A DNA stretch of 42,519 nucleotides, taken from Phocaeicola massiliensis B84634 = Timone 84634 = DSM 17679 = JCM 13223 (GTDB lineage Bacteria; Bacteroidota; Bacteroidia; Bacteroidales; Bacteroidaceae). A program made the translations under genes and the position numbers. The notes under the pieces were generated by a model, which was not told the DNA's origin, did not search any database, and saw only the letters and a list, made by a program, of their open reading frames with translations. Where the stretch lies: positions 187,802-230,320 of the forward strand of contig NZ_KB905473.1 in the NCBI RefSeq assembly GCF_000382445.1, read 5' to 3'. Of the stretch, positions 1 to 8,695 are shown in pieces; position 1 is the stretch's first letter; each line of letters opens with the position of its first letter.

Positions 1-54
1 GAACAAGCTCAACATCTCCAGTGGAGTGGCAGGGGTTTGAAGGTTCTGTTTCAT
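1..54 (-). CDS. 5' fragment of a repeated gene, probably a transposase, cut by window edge
   Basis: Eighteen codons read leftward off the window, beginning MKQNLQTPATPLEM. The same start, with T7 changed to P, reads off the right edge at 42476, so this is one copy of a multi-copy gene. A complete -7 box (59-66 on the opposite strand, TATCTTTG) lies so close to the ATG that the transcript would be nearly leaderless; the Met at codon 14 could be the real start. I do not recognise the family from so few residues. Transposase is an inference from its repetition in inverted orientation at both ends of a core-gene region. Confidence 0.4.
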   Translation of the reverse strand, partial: MKQNLQTPATPLEMLSLF

Positions 55-105
55 GCCACAAAGATAGTGTTTTTAACTAATTCCCCCAAGTTTTCAAACT
101 GAGCC
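11..105. repeat. Left copy of 95-bp terminal inverted repeat
   Basis: The 95 bp match the reverse complement of 42425-42519 with a single mismatch (position 36). Similarity stops abruptly at the GGCTCAGTTTG end on the inner side, where the flanks become unrelated. That sharp border is what the end of an insertion sequence looks like. The outer side simply runs out at the window edge. Confidence 0.85.
59..89 (-). promoter_or_regulatory. Promoter of the repeated gene, left copy
   Basis: On the minus strand TATCTTTG (66-59) matches the Bacteroides -7 consensus TAnnTTTG, with TTGG (89-86) 19 bp upstream as a -33 box. It lies inside the repeat, so each copy carries its own promoter. Confidence 0.55.
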
Positions 106-191
106 AGAAGGAGTCTTGGAGGATAAAAAAATTAAATTTATGGCTTGGCTGTAATAATGCCGGAGCATTTTGGATTCTTGTTTTCTGAAAC

Positions 192-224
192 GACAAAAGG
201 CCGAATCACATGATTCAGCCTATT
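192..224 (-). terminator. Intrinsic terminator of rpsT
   Basis: Downstream of the rpsT stop the minus strand can form a 10-bp stem (GGCTGAATCA with TGATTCGGCC, one G-U pair, 2-nt loop) followed by a short U run (UUUUGU). No other gene ends here. Confidence 0.75.
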
Positions 225-248
225 TTATCTTTTGGTTTAAGACTTTGC

Positions 249-503
249 TTAAGCGAGCTTGCTAATGTGAGCAGCCAATTTAGACTTCAGGTTAGAAGCT
301 TTATTCTTATGAATAATGTTGCGCTTAGCTAACTTGTCCAACATCTTTTGGATGCCCGGATACATTGCAACAGCTTCTGCTTTATCAGAAGTCTCACGAA
401 GTTTTTTAACAGCATTACGCATTGTTTTAGCATAATATCTGTTATGAAGTCTTCTCTTCTCTTCCTGTCTGATTCTCTTTAGTGATGATTTGTGATTTGC
501 CAT
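249..503 (-). CDS. rpsT: 30S ribosomal protein S20
   Basis: Small basic protein of 84 residues that binds 16S rRNA in the body of the small ribosomal subunit. The start [13 protein letters not shown], the high Lys/Arg content and the length are those of S20. The helical pattern KKLRE...[16 protein letters not shown] is conserved in the family. It lies 43 bp downstream of tRNA-Glu on the same strand with no promoter seen between, so the two are probably co-transcribed from the promoter at 684-714. A hairpin terminator follows. Nothing unusual. Confidence 0.96.
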   Translation of the reverse strand: MANHKSSLKRIRQEEKRRLHNRYYAKTMRNAVKKLRETSDKAEAVAMYPGIQKMLDKLAKRNIIHKNKASNLKSKLAAHISKLA

Positions 504-546
504 CTCGACTAATCTTTAGTTTTGTTCTTTTATTATTTTTTATTTG

Positions 547-618
547 TAGCCCCTGGGGGAATCGAACCCCCCTTTCAAGAATGAAAATCTTGCGTCCTAA
601 CCGATAGACGAAGGGGCC
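547..618 (-). tRNA. tRNA-Glu (anticodon UUC)
   Basis: A 72-nt cloverleaf on the minus strand: acceptor GGCCCCT paired with AGGGGCT (first pair G-U), D-arm with GGTTA, anticodon stem CAAGA/TCTTG around loop TTTTCAT giving anticodon TTC (583-585), and T-arm GGGGG-TTCGATT-CCCCC. The discriminator base is A. CCA is not encoded, so it must be added by the nucleotidyltransferase. Confidence 0.97.
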
Positions 619-683
619 GGGCCTTTAATTGCCAGCCTTAGCTTGGCGTTTGCGTCGGAGAGTGTTTTTCTCTTTTGCGGTTG

Positions 684-714
684 CAAAGGTAGAAACTATT
701 TTTTAATCTCCAAA
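684..714 (-). promoter_or_regulatory. Promoter for tRNA-Glu and rpsT
   Basis: The minus strand shows TTTG (714-711), a 19-bp spacer and TACCTTTG (691-684). This is an exact match to the Bacteroides housekeeping promoter consensus at the ideal spacing. The start of transcription would be about 60 nt upstream of the mature tRNA. Confidence 0.85.
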
Positions 715-739
715 ATATTCGAGTGATTTTTTTTAGTTT

Positions 740-772
740 TTTGTTCGTTTTACCCGAAAATGACTACTTTTG
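740..772 (+). promoter_or_regulatory. Promoter of recO
   Basis: TTTG (740-743), 21-bp spacer, TACTTTTG (765-772), which matches the Bacteroides consensus. It places the transcript start about 25 nt before the recO ATG. It is back to back with the tRNA-Glu promoter; the two -33 boxes are 25 bp apart. Confidence 0.8.
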
Positions 773-802
773 TGCATGATAGAGGCTTAATAATGGAAGA
801 AT

Positions 803-1528
803 ATGTTGCAAAAAACAGTTGGGATCGTACTTCATAGTCTAAAGTATAATGATACTTCGAACATTGTCGATATCTATACGCAGCACACGGGGCGGGCTTC
901 ATTCCTGGTGAAAATTCCCCGTTCGCGTAAGTCGACGGTGAAGTCAGTGCTTTTTCAGCCTCTTGCCATGGTGGAGTTTGAGGCAGACTATCGCCCGAAT
1001 ACCAACCTTTATCCTGTTAAGGAGGCTAAATCATGGTATCCGTTTTATACCTTGCCCTATGACCCTTATAAATCGGCCATAGCCATGTTTCTTGCCGAGT
1101 TTCTTTATCGGGCATTGCGTGAGGAGGCGGAGAACAGGCCGCTTTTTGCTTATCTGGAGCATTCTATTCGTTGGTTGGATGGATGTGAGCATGGGTTTGC
1201 CAATTTTCATTTGGTATTTTTGATGCGCTTTTCCCGTTTTCTCGGTCTCTATCCTAATACAGAAGATTATGATGAGGGATGTTTCTTTGATTTGCTCAAT
1301 GCTTGTTTTACTCCCATACAGCCTTCGCATGGTGCATTTCTGAAGCCGGATGAGGCTTCTCGTATTAATATTCTGATGCGGATGAATTATGAGACGATGC
1401 ACCTTTTTGCCATGAGTCGCGCAGAGCGCAACCGTTGTCTTACCATTATCAATGATTATTATCGCTTGCATTTGCCTGATTTCCCTTTGCTTAAATCATT
1501 GGATGTGTTGAAAGAACTCTTTGCCTGA
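803..1528 (+). CDS. recO: DNA repair protein RecO
   Basis: RecO helps load RecA on SSB-coated single-stranded DNA, with RecR, during RecF-pathway gap repair and anneals complementary strands. The 241-residue length, the N-terminal OB-fold opening ([20 protein letters not shown]) and the following '[21 protein letters not shown]' block are typical of the family. The helical C-terminal domain lacks the four-cysteine zinc site of some RecO proteins. The gene has its own promoter (740-772) and stands alone. Downstream, 1529-2065 is gene-free. Confidence 0.92.
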   Translation: MLQKTVGIVLHSLKYNDTSNIVDIYTQHTGRASFLVKIPRSRKSTVKSVLFQPLAMVEFEADYRPNTNLYPVKEAKSWYPFYTLPYDPYKSAIAMFLAEFLYRALREEAENRPLFAYLEHSIRWLDGCEHGFANFHLVFLMRFSRFLGLYPNTEDYDEGCFFDLLNACFTPIQPSHGAFLKPDEASRINILMRMNYETMHLFAMSRAERNRCLTIINDYYRLHLPDFPLLKSLDVLKELFA

Positions 1529-1656
1529 AAACCGATATTTTTCTGCGGATTCAAATACGAAGTAAAGGAAAACGGGGCAGTCATTATTCTTGGGGATTTA
1601 TATGTCATATCACCGACAAAGGAAGAGTAAGCTGTTTCTTAGGGTCAGCCAAAGTC

Positions 1657-1697
1657 TTTTAAACGGAAGATTATTACAGTCCACGGCAACAGACCGT
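1657..1697. repeat. Intergenic repeat related to 42254-42294
   Basis: An ungapped 41-bp alignment to 42254-42294 gives 30 identical positions by eye. The best-conserved part is TTTTAAACGG...GATTATTAC. It leads directly into the first unit of the 22-bp array at 1676. Confidence 0.65.
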
Positions 1698-1763
1698 ACG
1701 GTCCACTGTAACGGACTGTACAGTCTACGGTAACGGACTATACAGTCCACTGCCGGAGACTGT
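1676..1763. repeat. Array A: four 22-bp quasi-palindromic units
   Basis: Exactly 4 x 22 bp at 1676, 1698, 1720 and 1742. Each unit has the form ACAGTCC, 8 bp, GGACTGT with substitutions, so every unit is an interrupted inverted repeat and neighbouring units can also pair with each other. There is no spacer between units. It lies about 150 bp after the recO stop. Confidence 0.9.
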
Positions 1764-1970
1764 AGTAATTCGACTGACAGACAGGCTTAATCGAAGGGAT
1801 GCAAACGCTTATTCCGGCTAATGAAACAACGTAGGGAGTTCTAAACATATGCAGAGCGTTTGAAAACCGGAGGAGACAACATCCGGTGACTGGTGCCGGC
1901 TGGATATGTTGAATCCCCAAGAATACAAACCGGCCATAAAAAAGACAGAAGAGTGTTTCTTACACAAGAC

Positions 1971-2055
1971 CAAGGTCTTTTCAGAAAAACTCTTCTGCCT
2001 TTTTCAAAGACTTCAGCCGCTTTTAGGCAAACGCTTCCGTCTTTTTTCTATGCTG
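1971..2055. repeat. Array B: degenerate 21-22-bp periodic units
   Basis: Four units beginning near 1971, 1993, 2014 and 2035, with a CTTTT block followed by an A-rich block recurring every 21-22 bp. The first unit and its flank read AAGACCAAGGTCTTTTCAG, nearly the same as the first unit of array D at 26665-26690, and contain a perfect AAGACC/GGTCTT hairpin. It begins 11 bp beyond the yqeY stop. Confidence 0.65.
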
Positions 2056-2065
2056 TTTAAAGACT

Positions 2066-2515
2066 TTATGCCAACAGCTCTTTTACCTTAGCGGAAATGG
2101 CTCGACCTTCTGCTTTGCCTGCCAGTTGCTTGGTAGCCACGCCCATTACCTTACCCATATCTTGCGGGCCGGTTGCGCCTACTTCTGCAATGATTGTTTT
2201 CAAAGCAGCTTCCAATTCTTCGGCCCCCATCTGTTTCGGCAGATAGGCTTCGATAACGGCTACCTGGGCCAGTTCGGTTTCTGCCAGATCGGAACGGCCT
2301 TGTCCGGTGTAAATAGCAGCAGAGTCTTTGCCTTGTTTTACCAATTTCTGCATAATTTTCAGAGCAGCATCATCGGTCAGTGTATCATTGGCTCCCGGAG
2401 CGGTTTTTGCTTCGAGGAAGAATTTCTTCACATTGCGTAAAGTTTCTAATTTCACTTTATCCTTGGCTTTCATAGCCTCTTTGATATCGTTGCTGATTAC
2501 GTCAAATAAATCCAT
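2066..2515 (-). CDS. yqeY: GatB/YqeY domain protein
   Basis: A 149-residue stand-alone YqeY protein, equivalent to the tail domain of GatB, the amidotransferase subunit that transamidates Glu-tRNA-Gln and Asp-tRNA-Asn. The exact role of the stand-alone form is not established; binding of tRNA or a tRNA-modifying partner is usually proposed. It shows the family motifs 'EAYLPKQM' near residue 90-97 and 'MGKVMGVATKQLAGKAEGR' toward the C-terminus. It starts 20 bp after ftsZ on the same strand and is probably the last gene of the dcw operon. Confidence 0.9.
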   Translation of the reverse strand: MDLFDVISNDIKEAMKAKDKVKLETLRNVKKFFLEAKTAPGANDTLTDDAALKIMQKLVKQGKDSAAIYTGQGRSDLAETELAQVAVIEAYLPKQMGAEELEAALKTIIAEVGATGPQDMGKVMGVATKQLAGKAEGRAISAKVKELLA

Positions 2516-2535
2516 ATTCTCTATAATTTTAGTTG

Positions 2536-3843
<1,308 letters not shown>

Positions 3844-3887
3844 AATCTTACTATATTATATAAGGTGATGTAATTTACTTGTTTCTT

Positions 3888-5408
3888 TTAATCTTCTTTC
3901 AACAGGTCATCAGAGAGTGTGGTAATTTTTTTACCGAGCTTTGACCAAAGGCTGCTGCCTTTTTTCAATTGCTTGATTTCTTTCTCCAATTCTCGTATTT
4001 GAGCATTCTTGGTTTCTACATCCAGTAGTTCTGCCTTGCTCAAAGCAGCTAATGCTTCTTTATATTTTTCGGCATTCTTTAATTCGATGGCTTTCTTTAT
4101 AAAGCTTTCGCAGTCGGCAATGCGTTGCTTTTCAGCTTCTTCCTTTCTGCGTTTTTCTTCAGCTTCCTGTGCCAGTCTTCTTCTTTTTTCTTCTGCACTT
4201 TCTCCTTCTTCGGTAAAGAGTCCGGTTTGAATGGGCTGAGCCGGTTCTCTCGGATGTTCAGGGCGATAACAGTTTTCTTTTCCGGCAGCCAGCAGTGCAA
4301 TGATGGTGTTGGACATTCCGTCTTTTTTCAGTTCAATTCCTCCTTTAAGGCTCAGTTGGGAGTCTTTTGCCATTCTCACCTTTTCCAGTTTGGTTCGTTT
4401 GCTGAAGGCTTCTTCCATATTTTTCAAGTTGGCTGCACCACCGGTGACAATGGCTCCTGCCAATAATTTGTCATCGTAGCCGGAGAGCACAATCTGATTC
4501 CATACGTTTGCCAATATTTCGTTGACACGCGCTTCCACAATATCTTCCAATAGGTGGGCTTCAATACTGCATTTTCCGTCGATGGCATAGTTGGGTGTTT
4601 CTTCTTCATCTTTTGACGGGTCGATATAGGCGTTACCATATTTTAGTTTCAACTCTTCGGCATCCTCTTCTTCTATTTGCTGGCTGCAAATATCTTTGGT
4701 AATATTGCTGCCACCCAAAGGAATAACTGCCAGATGGCGGAGGATATTGTTTTTATAAACCGAAACTGTGGTTGTATCTGCGCCAAAGTCGATGAGCATA
4801 CACCCGGAACGTCTTTCGCTGTTGGTCAGTACTGCATTGGCAAGTGCCAATGGCGAGATGACATAGTCTGCAATTTCTATTCCTGCCTGGTGGAAACATT
4901 TATCGATATTCTGTTTAACACTGCTACGGGCAATGATGTTGAGGAAGCGCCCTTCGATATGGTCACTGGGAACACCGACAGGATCTGCTAACAAGTTGAT
5001 GCCTACTTTATATTCTTGCGGGGCTACCTCCAATATATCTTGGTCGATGATGGGTACTTCGCGGTTGCTGTCCATCAGCGAGTCAATTAACTCTTGTGAT
5101 ATTTTAGTTTCTTCTTCCAAGTGGCGTACTTCCGTGTTGCGGATAGTGCGGAGCGATTGTCCGCCGATGCCTACATATACCTTTCCGATAGAAGCCTTTA
5201 ATGTCGATTCCAGTTTCTTGATAATCGAAGTAAGGCTTTGTGCGGTCTTGTCCAGATTATAAATAACTCCTTTTCTGATGAAATCAGACGAAGGTTCGCT
5301 GGCGAGGGCCAGTACTTGTATACTTCCGTCCGGATGCTTCTTTCCTGCAATACCTGTGATCTTTGAAGACCCCAATTCTATTGCTACAATAAAATCTGTT
5401 GCTGCCAT
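3888..5408 (-). CDS. ftsA: Cell division protein FtsA, with long C-terminal extension
   Basis: Actin-fold ATPase that ties FtsZ filaments to the membrane. The start FIVAIELGSSKITGIAGKK is the phosphate-1 loop of the family and 'CMLIDFGADTTTVSVYKN' the phosphate-2 region. At 506 residues it is about 85 longer than the E. coli protein. The extra part (about 403-482) is a highly charged Glu/Lys/Arg coiled coil that runs into a TPR-like helical stretch. The protein ends with the amphipathic SLWSKLGKKITTL (about 486-498), a likely membrane-targeting helix. It starts 3 bp after ftsQ ends. Confidence 0.95.
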   Translation of the reverse strand: MAATDFIVAIELGSSKITGIAGKKHPDGSIQVLALASEPSSDFIRKGVIYNLDKTAQSLTSIIKKLESTLKASIGKVYVGIGGQSLRTIRNTEVRHLEEETKISQELIDSLMDSNREVPIIDQDILEVAPQEYKVGINLLADPVGVPSDHIEGRFLNIIARSSVKQNIDKCFHQAGIEIADYVISPLALANAVLTNSERRSGCMLIDFGADTTTVSVYKNNILRHLAVIPLGGSNITKDICSQQIEEEDAEELKLKYGNAYIDPSKDEEETPNYAIDGKCSIEAHLLEDIVEARVNEILANVWNQIVLSGYDDKLLAGAIVTGGAANLKNMEEAFSKRTKLEKVRMAKDSQLSLKGGIELKKDGMSNTIIALLAAGKENCYRPEHPREPAQPIQTGLFTEEGESAEEKRRRLAQEAEEKRRKEEAEKQRIADCESFIKKAIELKNAEKYKEALAALSKAELLDVETKNAQIRELEKEIKQLKKGSSLWSKLGKKITTLSDDLLKED

Positions 5409-5411
5409 ATC

Positions 5412-6149
5412 TTACTTCTCTTTTTTGGTACAAATAATCTGATTGCTAAATTCCAAACTGATGCGGCTGTATTTGTTCCAGCCCACCTGGTTCAGACCTT
5501 TTTTATAAAAAATCTTCAGTCTTTCAAACTTTTCCTCATAATCGCCGGGTTTCCCAAGGAAAATAATATGTTCTCCAACGCGCGGAACCAGTTCCAGCTC
5601 TTTGGCAGGAGTGACATTTATCTGTTCAATTTGGGCCTCCCATAGAGGATGATTTTGTAGGAAGATACCTAACTTATATAATTCTTTCGTGGCAAAGTCA
5701 CGGTCTACACTACCGGTAACAACAGCTACATGGGCCGAACTGTTGGGTATCGGCATCACTTTTCCTTTGCTGTCAATGTAATAATTGTCTCCGTTGGCAG
5801 CCATTACCCTTAATAAAGGCAAACGCTGCGTAACTTCGATGCCTATCTTACGGCCGGGAGTGCGGTAGCATTCCACATTTTCAATCAATGGGTGCTTGCT
5901 GAGTTCATCTTCCAAAAGCCGGGTATTGATATCTCCCATTTTTTTCCCTATGGGAGACAGTTTCTTACTGTTAAGTAAGCGGAGTACTTCTTTTTGGGTG
6001 ATGAAACCATGGTCGATACTGTCATTGATAATCAATTCCATACCCTTGCAAGTCTGATCTGCAGGCTTGGTATTGAAGACTGTAACTGCTACTATAAGGT
6101 AAGCTGTTATCAGTAACAAGAACAGGAGTATGAAAATTCGTTTAATCAT
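5412..6149 (-). CDS. ftsQ: Cell division protein FtsQ
   Basis: Bitopic inner-membrane protein that links early and late division proteins through the periplasm. The 245 residues begin with a short cytoplasmic Met-Ile-Lys-Arg and a single membrane segment (about 5-25, IFILLFLLLITAYLIVAV). A POTRA-like domain follows (about 40-110) and then the FtsQ beta domain. Sequence conservation is low, so the call rests on size, topology, and position between murC (4-bp overlap) and ftsA. The short cytoplasmic tail is typical of Bacteroidetes compared with the proteobacterial form. Confidence 0.85.
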   Translation of the reverse strand: MIKRIFILLFLLLITAYLIVAVTVFNTKPADQTCKGMELIINDSIDHGFITQKEVLRLLNSKKLSPIGKKMGDINTRLLEDELSKHPLIENVECYRTPGRKIGIEVTQRLPLLRVMAANGDNYYIDSKGKVMPIPNSSAHVAVVTGSVDRDFATKELYKLGIFLQNHPLWEAQIEQINVTPAKELELVPRVGEHIIFLGKPGDYEEKFERLKIFYKKGLNQVGWNKYSRISLEFSNQIICTKKEK

Positions 6150-7522
6150 TGTTTGTTCAGTAATTCGCAGATTTGGGGAACATAGTTTTCAATGTCTCCT
6201 GCACCTAAAGTGATTAATACTTCTATATTCTTATTTCTCAGTACATCTAGAATCTCTTCTTTTGAACACATGGATTTCTCAATGCCGGGGCGCAGATTGT
6301 CGTAAATCAATCGGCTGCTTACTCCGGGAATAGGTTTCTCTCGTGCCGGATAGATATCCACCAAAATTACTTCATCCAGCAATGACAGACTATCGGCAAA
6401 GTCTTGGTAGAAGTCACGTGTACGGGTATAGAGATGCGGCTGAAATACTGCAGTCAGTTTCTTGTCCCGGTATAAAGCACGCATGGAAAGAATACTTTGA
6501 CGGATTTCAGACGGATGGTGGGCATAGTCACTCAGGAATACTACTTTGTCGTTCTTGATTTTAAAGTCAAAACGACGGTCTACTCCACGGAAAGTTTTCA
6601 TGCCTTCTTTTATCTCTTCATTGGTGACACCGCTCATTTGGGCCAATGCCATAGCTGCCACTCCATTTTCAATATTAATGGCAATGGGCACCCCCAATTG
6701 AATATCATCAATATTGCCCAATGGCGAAATATAGTCAAAGAATATTTCACCGCTTCCGATACGGATATTCTCTGCATGAAAGTCACCTTCTTCTTTAGAA
6801 TAGGTATATAGTTGTACTCCTTCTTGTAAATCGGGTTGCAATTCAATGCCTTTGCGCATGATAAGCGCTCCCCCCGGACGAATTAAAGAAGTGTAATGGC
6901 GGAAGCTTTCCAAATAGGCTTCTTTAGTGCCGTAGATGTCCAAATGGTCGGCATCAGTAGCAGTAACTACCGATATATAAGGTGAAAGCCAATGAAAGGA
7001 ACGGTCGAATTCATCAGCTTCGATGACTACATATTCACTGGTATCGGACAACAGTAAATTAGTTCCGTAATTTTTTGAGATACCTCCCAGAAAAGCGTTA
7101 CAGCCTACATGGGATTGATGAAGCAAGTGGGCTGTCATGGTCGAAGTGGTTGTCTTGCCGTGTGTGCCGGCTACACAAAGACCTTTTCCGGCACGAGTTA
7201 ACATGCCCAATACTTGCGAACGTTTCTGTATCTCGAATCCATTTTCACGGAAATAGGTAAACTCTTTATGTGTTTCGGGAATAGCAGGAGTATATACGAC
7301 CAAAGTGCTTGATGCGTCACGGAATGATGCGGGTATTTGGTCTGAGCTGTCTTCGTAATGAATAGCTGCTCCTTCTTCTATCAACTTTTCCGTCAGTTCA
7401 CTTGGAGTACGGTCATAGCCACCTACATTCTTGCCTTTTGACAAGAAGTAACGTACCAATGCACTCATACCGATGCCTCCGGCACCGATAAAGTAAACTG
7501 ATTTTAGTGTATTAACATTCAT
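6146..7522 (-). CDS. murC: UDP-N-acetylmuramate--L-alanine ligase
   Basis: Cytoplasmic ATP-dependent ligase adding L-Ala to UDP-MurNAc, the first step in building the stem peptide. The 458-residue protein has the N-terminal UDP-binding FIGAGGIGMSALVRYF, the ATP loop GTHGKTTTSTM, and the C-terminal ligase region with 'DYAHHPSEIRQSI'. The reading frame is open for 15 more codons upstream, but the ATG at 7522 (MNVNTLKSVYFIG) is chosen because it has GAAAGAGAA just before it and gives the usual family start. It overlaps the end of murG by 11 bp. Confidence 0.95.
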   Translation of the reverse strand: MNVNTLKSVYFIGAGGIGMSALVRYFLSKGKNVGGYDRTPSELTEKLIEEGAAIHYEDSSDQIPASFRDASSTLVVYTPAIPETHKEFTYFRENGFEIQKRSQVLGMLTRAGKGLCVAGTHGKTTTSTMTAHLLHQSHVGCNAFLGGISKNYGTNLLLSDTSEYVVIEADEFDRSFHWLSPYISVVTATDADHLDIYGTKEAYLESFRHYTSLIRPGGALIMRKGIELQPDLQEGVQLYTYSKEEGDFHAENIRIGSGEIFFDYISPLGNIDDIQLGVPIAINIENGVAAMALAQMSGVTNEEIKEGMKTFRGVDRRFDFKIKNDKVVFLSDYAHHPSEIRQSILSMRALYRDKKLTAVFQPHLYTRTRDFYQDFADSLSLLDEVILVDIYPAREKPIPGVSSRLIYDNLRPGIEKSMCSKEEILDVLRNKNIEVLITLGAGDIENYVPQICELLNKQ

Positions 7523-8642
7523 TTCTCTTTCTATAATCATCAGCCAATTCATAGACTTCGCGTGCAATTACATTTGCAGAGTCTGTAAAGGCCAGTTTTG
7601 CAATATTTGTACTTAAACTCTTTAGCAATTCAGGATGTTGGACGGTTTCAATTGCTTTATCCAACAAAGCTTCTTTGGCAGCAGCATCTTTTATGTAGAG
7701 CGCTGCATTTTTATTGACTAGCGCCAATGCGTTTTTGGTTTGATGGTCTTCTGCTACGTTGGGAGAGGGTACCAGAATGACCGGTTTCTGCAATAAACAG
7801 AACTCAGAGATAGAACCGGCCCCGGCACGGCTGATTACCAAGTCAGCAGCACTGTATGCCGATGCCATGTCGCTAATGAAATCGGTAACATGAAGCATGG
7901 GCAGTTCCCCTGCTTTAGCCACGGCTGCACGAACTTCATCAATGTAAATCTTACCGGTTTGCCAGATGAACTGCACACCTGATGTGCGTATCTTTTCAAG
8001 TCCTTCCATCATACAGTGGTTGATAGTACGTGCGCCAAGACTTCCTCCCAAAATAAGGACAACTTTCTTTTCGGGGTTAAGCCCAAAGGAACGGATGGCT
8101 TCTTCGCGACTGATAGTATGATTGAGTAACCCTTGGCGTACAGGATTACCGGTCAGGATGATTTTATCTTTTTCGAAGAAACGTTCCATACCGTCGTATG
8201 CTACACATATCTTGCAGGCTTTTTTTGCCAACAGCTTATTCGTAACTCCGGCATAAGAATTCTGCTCTTGCAACAAGGTGGGGATTCCCATCATACCGGC
8301 TACTTTCAATGTAGGGCCGCTGGCATATCCACCAACTCCGACTGCTGCATGAGGACGGAATTCTTTGATTATTTTGCGTGCTTTCCACTGGCTCTTTGCC
8401 AGTTTGTAAAGAACGGATATATTTTTCAGCAAGTTCTTACGGTCGAACCCTGCAACGGGTAAACCTTTTATCGGATAACCGGCAGCGGGAACACGATGCA
8501 TTTCCATTCTGCCTTCAGCACCTACGAACAGGATTTCCGCTTCGGGATGTTGCTCTTTAATGGCATTGGCAATGGATACGGCAGGGAAAATATGTCCGCC
8601 GGTTCCTCCTCCGCTGATGATAATTCTTAAATTCTCTTCCAT
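7512..8642 (-). CDS. murG: MurG, UDP-GlcNAc:lipid I GlcNAc transferase
   Basis: Peripheral inner-membrane GT28 glycosyltransferase that turns lipid I into lipid II. The 376 residues show the first glycine loop ISGGGTGGHIFPA near the N-terminus, a second GGSLGAR loop in the middle, and the UDP-GlcNAc site 'DLVISRAGAGSISE' in the C-terminal domain. Length and motif order are standard. It lies 53 bp after ftsW and overlaps murC by 11 bp, which suggests translational coupling. Confidence 0.96.
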   Translation of the reverse strand: MEENLRIIISGGGTGGHIFPAVSIANAIKEQHPEAEILFVGAEGRMEMHRVPAAGYPIKGLPVAGFDRKNLLKNISVLYKLAKSQWKARKIIKEFRPHAAVGVGGYASGPTLKVAGMMGIPTLLQEQNSYAGVTNKLLAKKACKICVAYDGMERFFEKDKIILTGNPVRQGLLNHTISREEAIRSFGLNPEKKVVLILGGSLGARTINHCMMEGLEKIRTSGVQFIWQTGKIYIDEVRAAVAKAGELPMLHVTDFISDMASAYSAADLVISRAGAGSISEFCLLQKPVILVPSPNVAEDHQTKNALALVNKNAALYIKDAAAKEALLDKAIETVQHPELLKSLSTNIAKLAFTDSANVIAREVYELADDYRKRNEC

Positions 8643-8695
8643 TTCTTGCTCTATTTTGATGCAAAGTTATGAATAAACTCCTAATATGTTCAGTC

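Larger units (their letters stand above)
1529..2065. other. 537-bp convergent intergenic region
   Basis: Lies between the 3' ends of recO (rightward) and yqeY (leftward). It holds two periodic repeat arrays (1676-1763 and 1971-2055) and no convincing gene. Short ORFs at 1738-1920 and 1906-2091 show no recognisable protein sequence or start signal. Confidence 0.8.

Noticed and set aside
1676..1763. CRISPR array
   Set aside because: Units are contiguous with no spacers, only 22 bp long, and no cas gene is present.
1906..2091. Short open frame in the recO-yqeY intergenic region
   Set aside because: It covers repeat array B and runs into yqeY; the translation shows only the Phe/Leu-rich product of the repeats.
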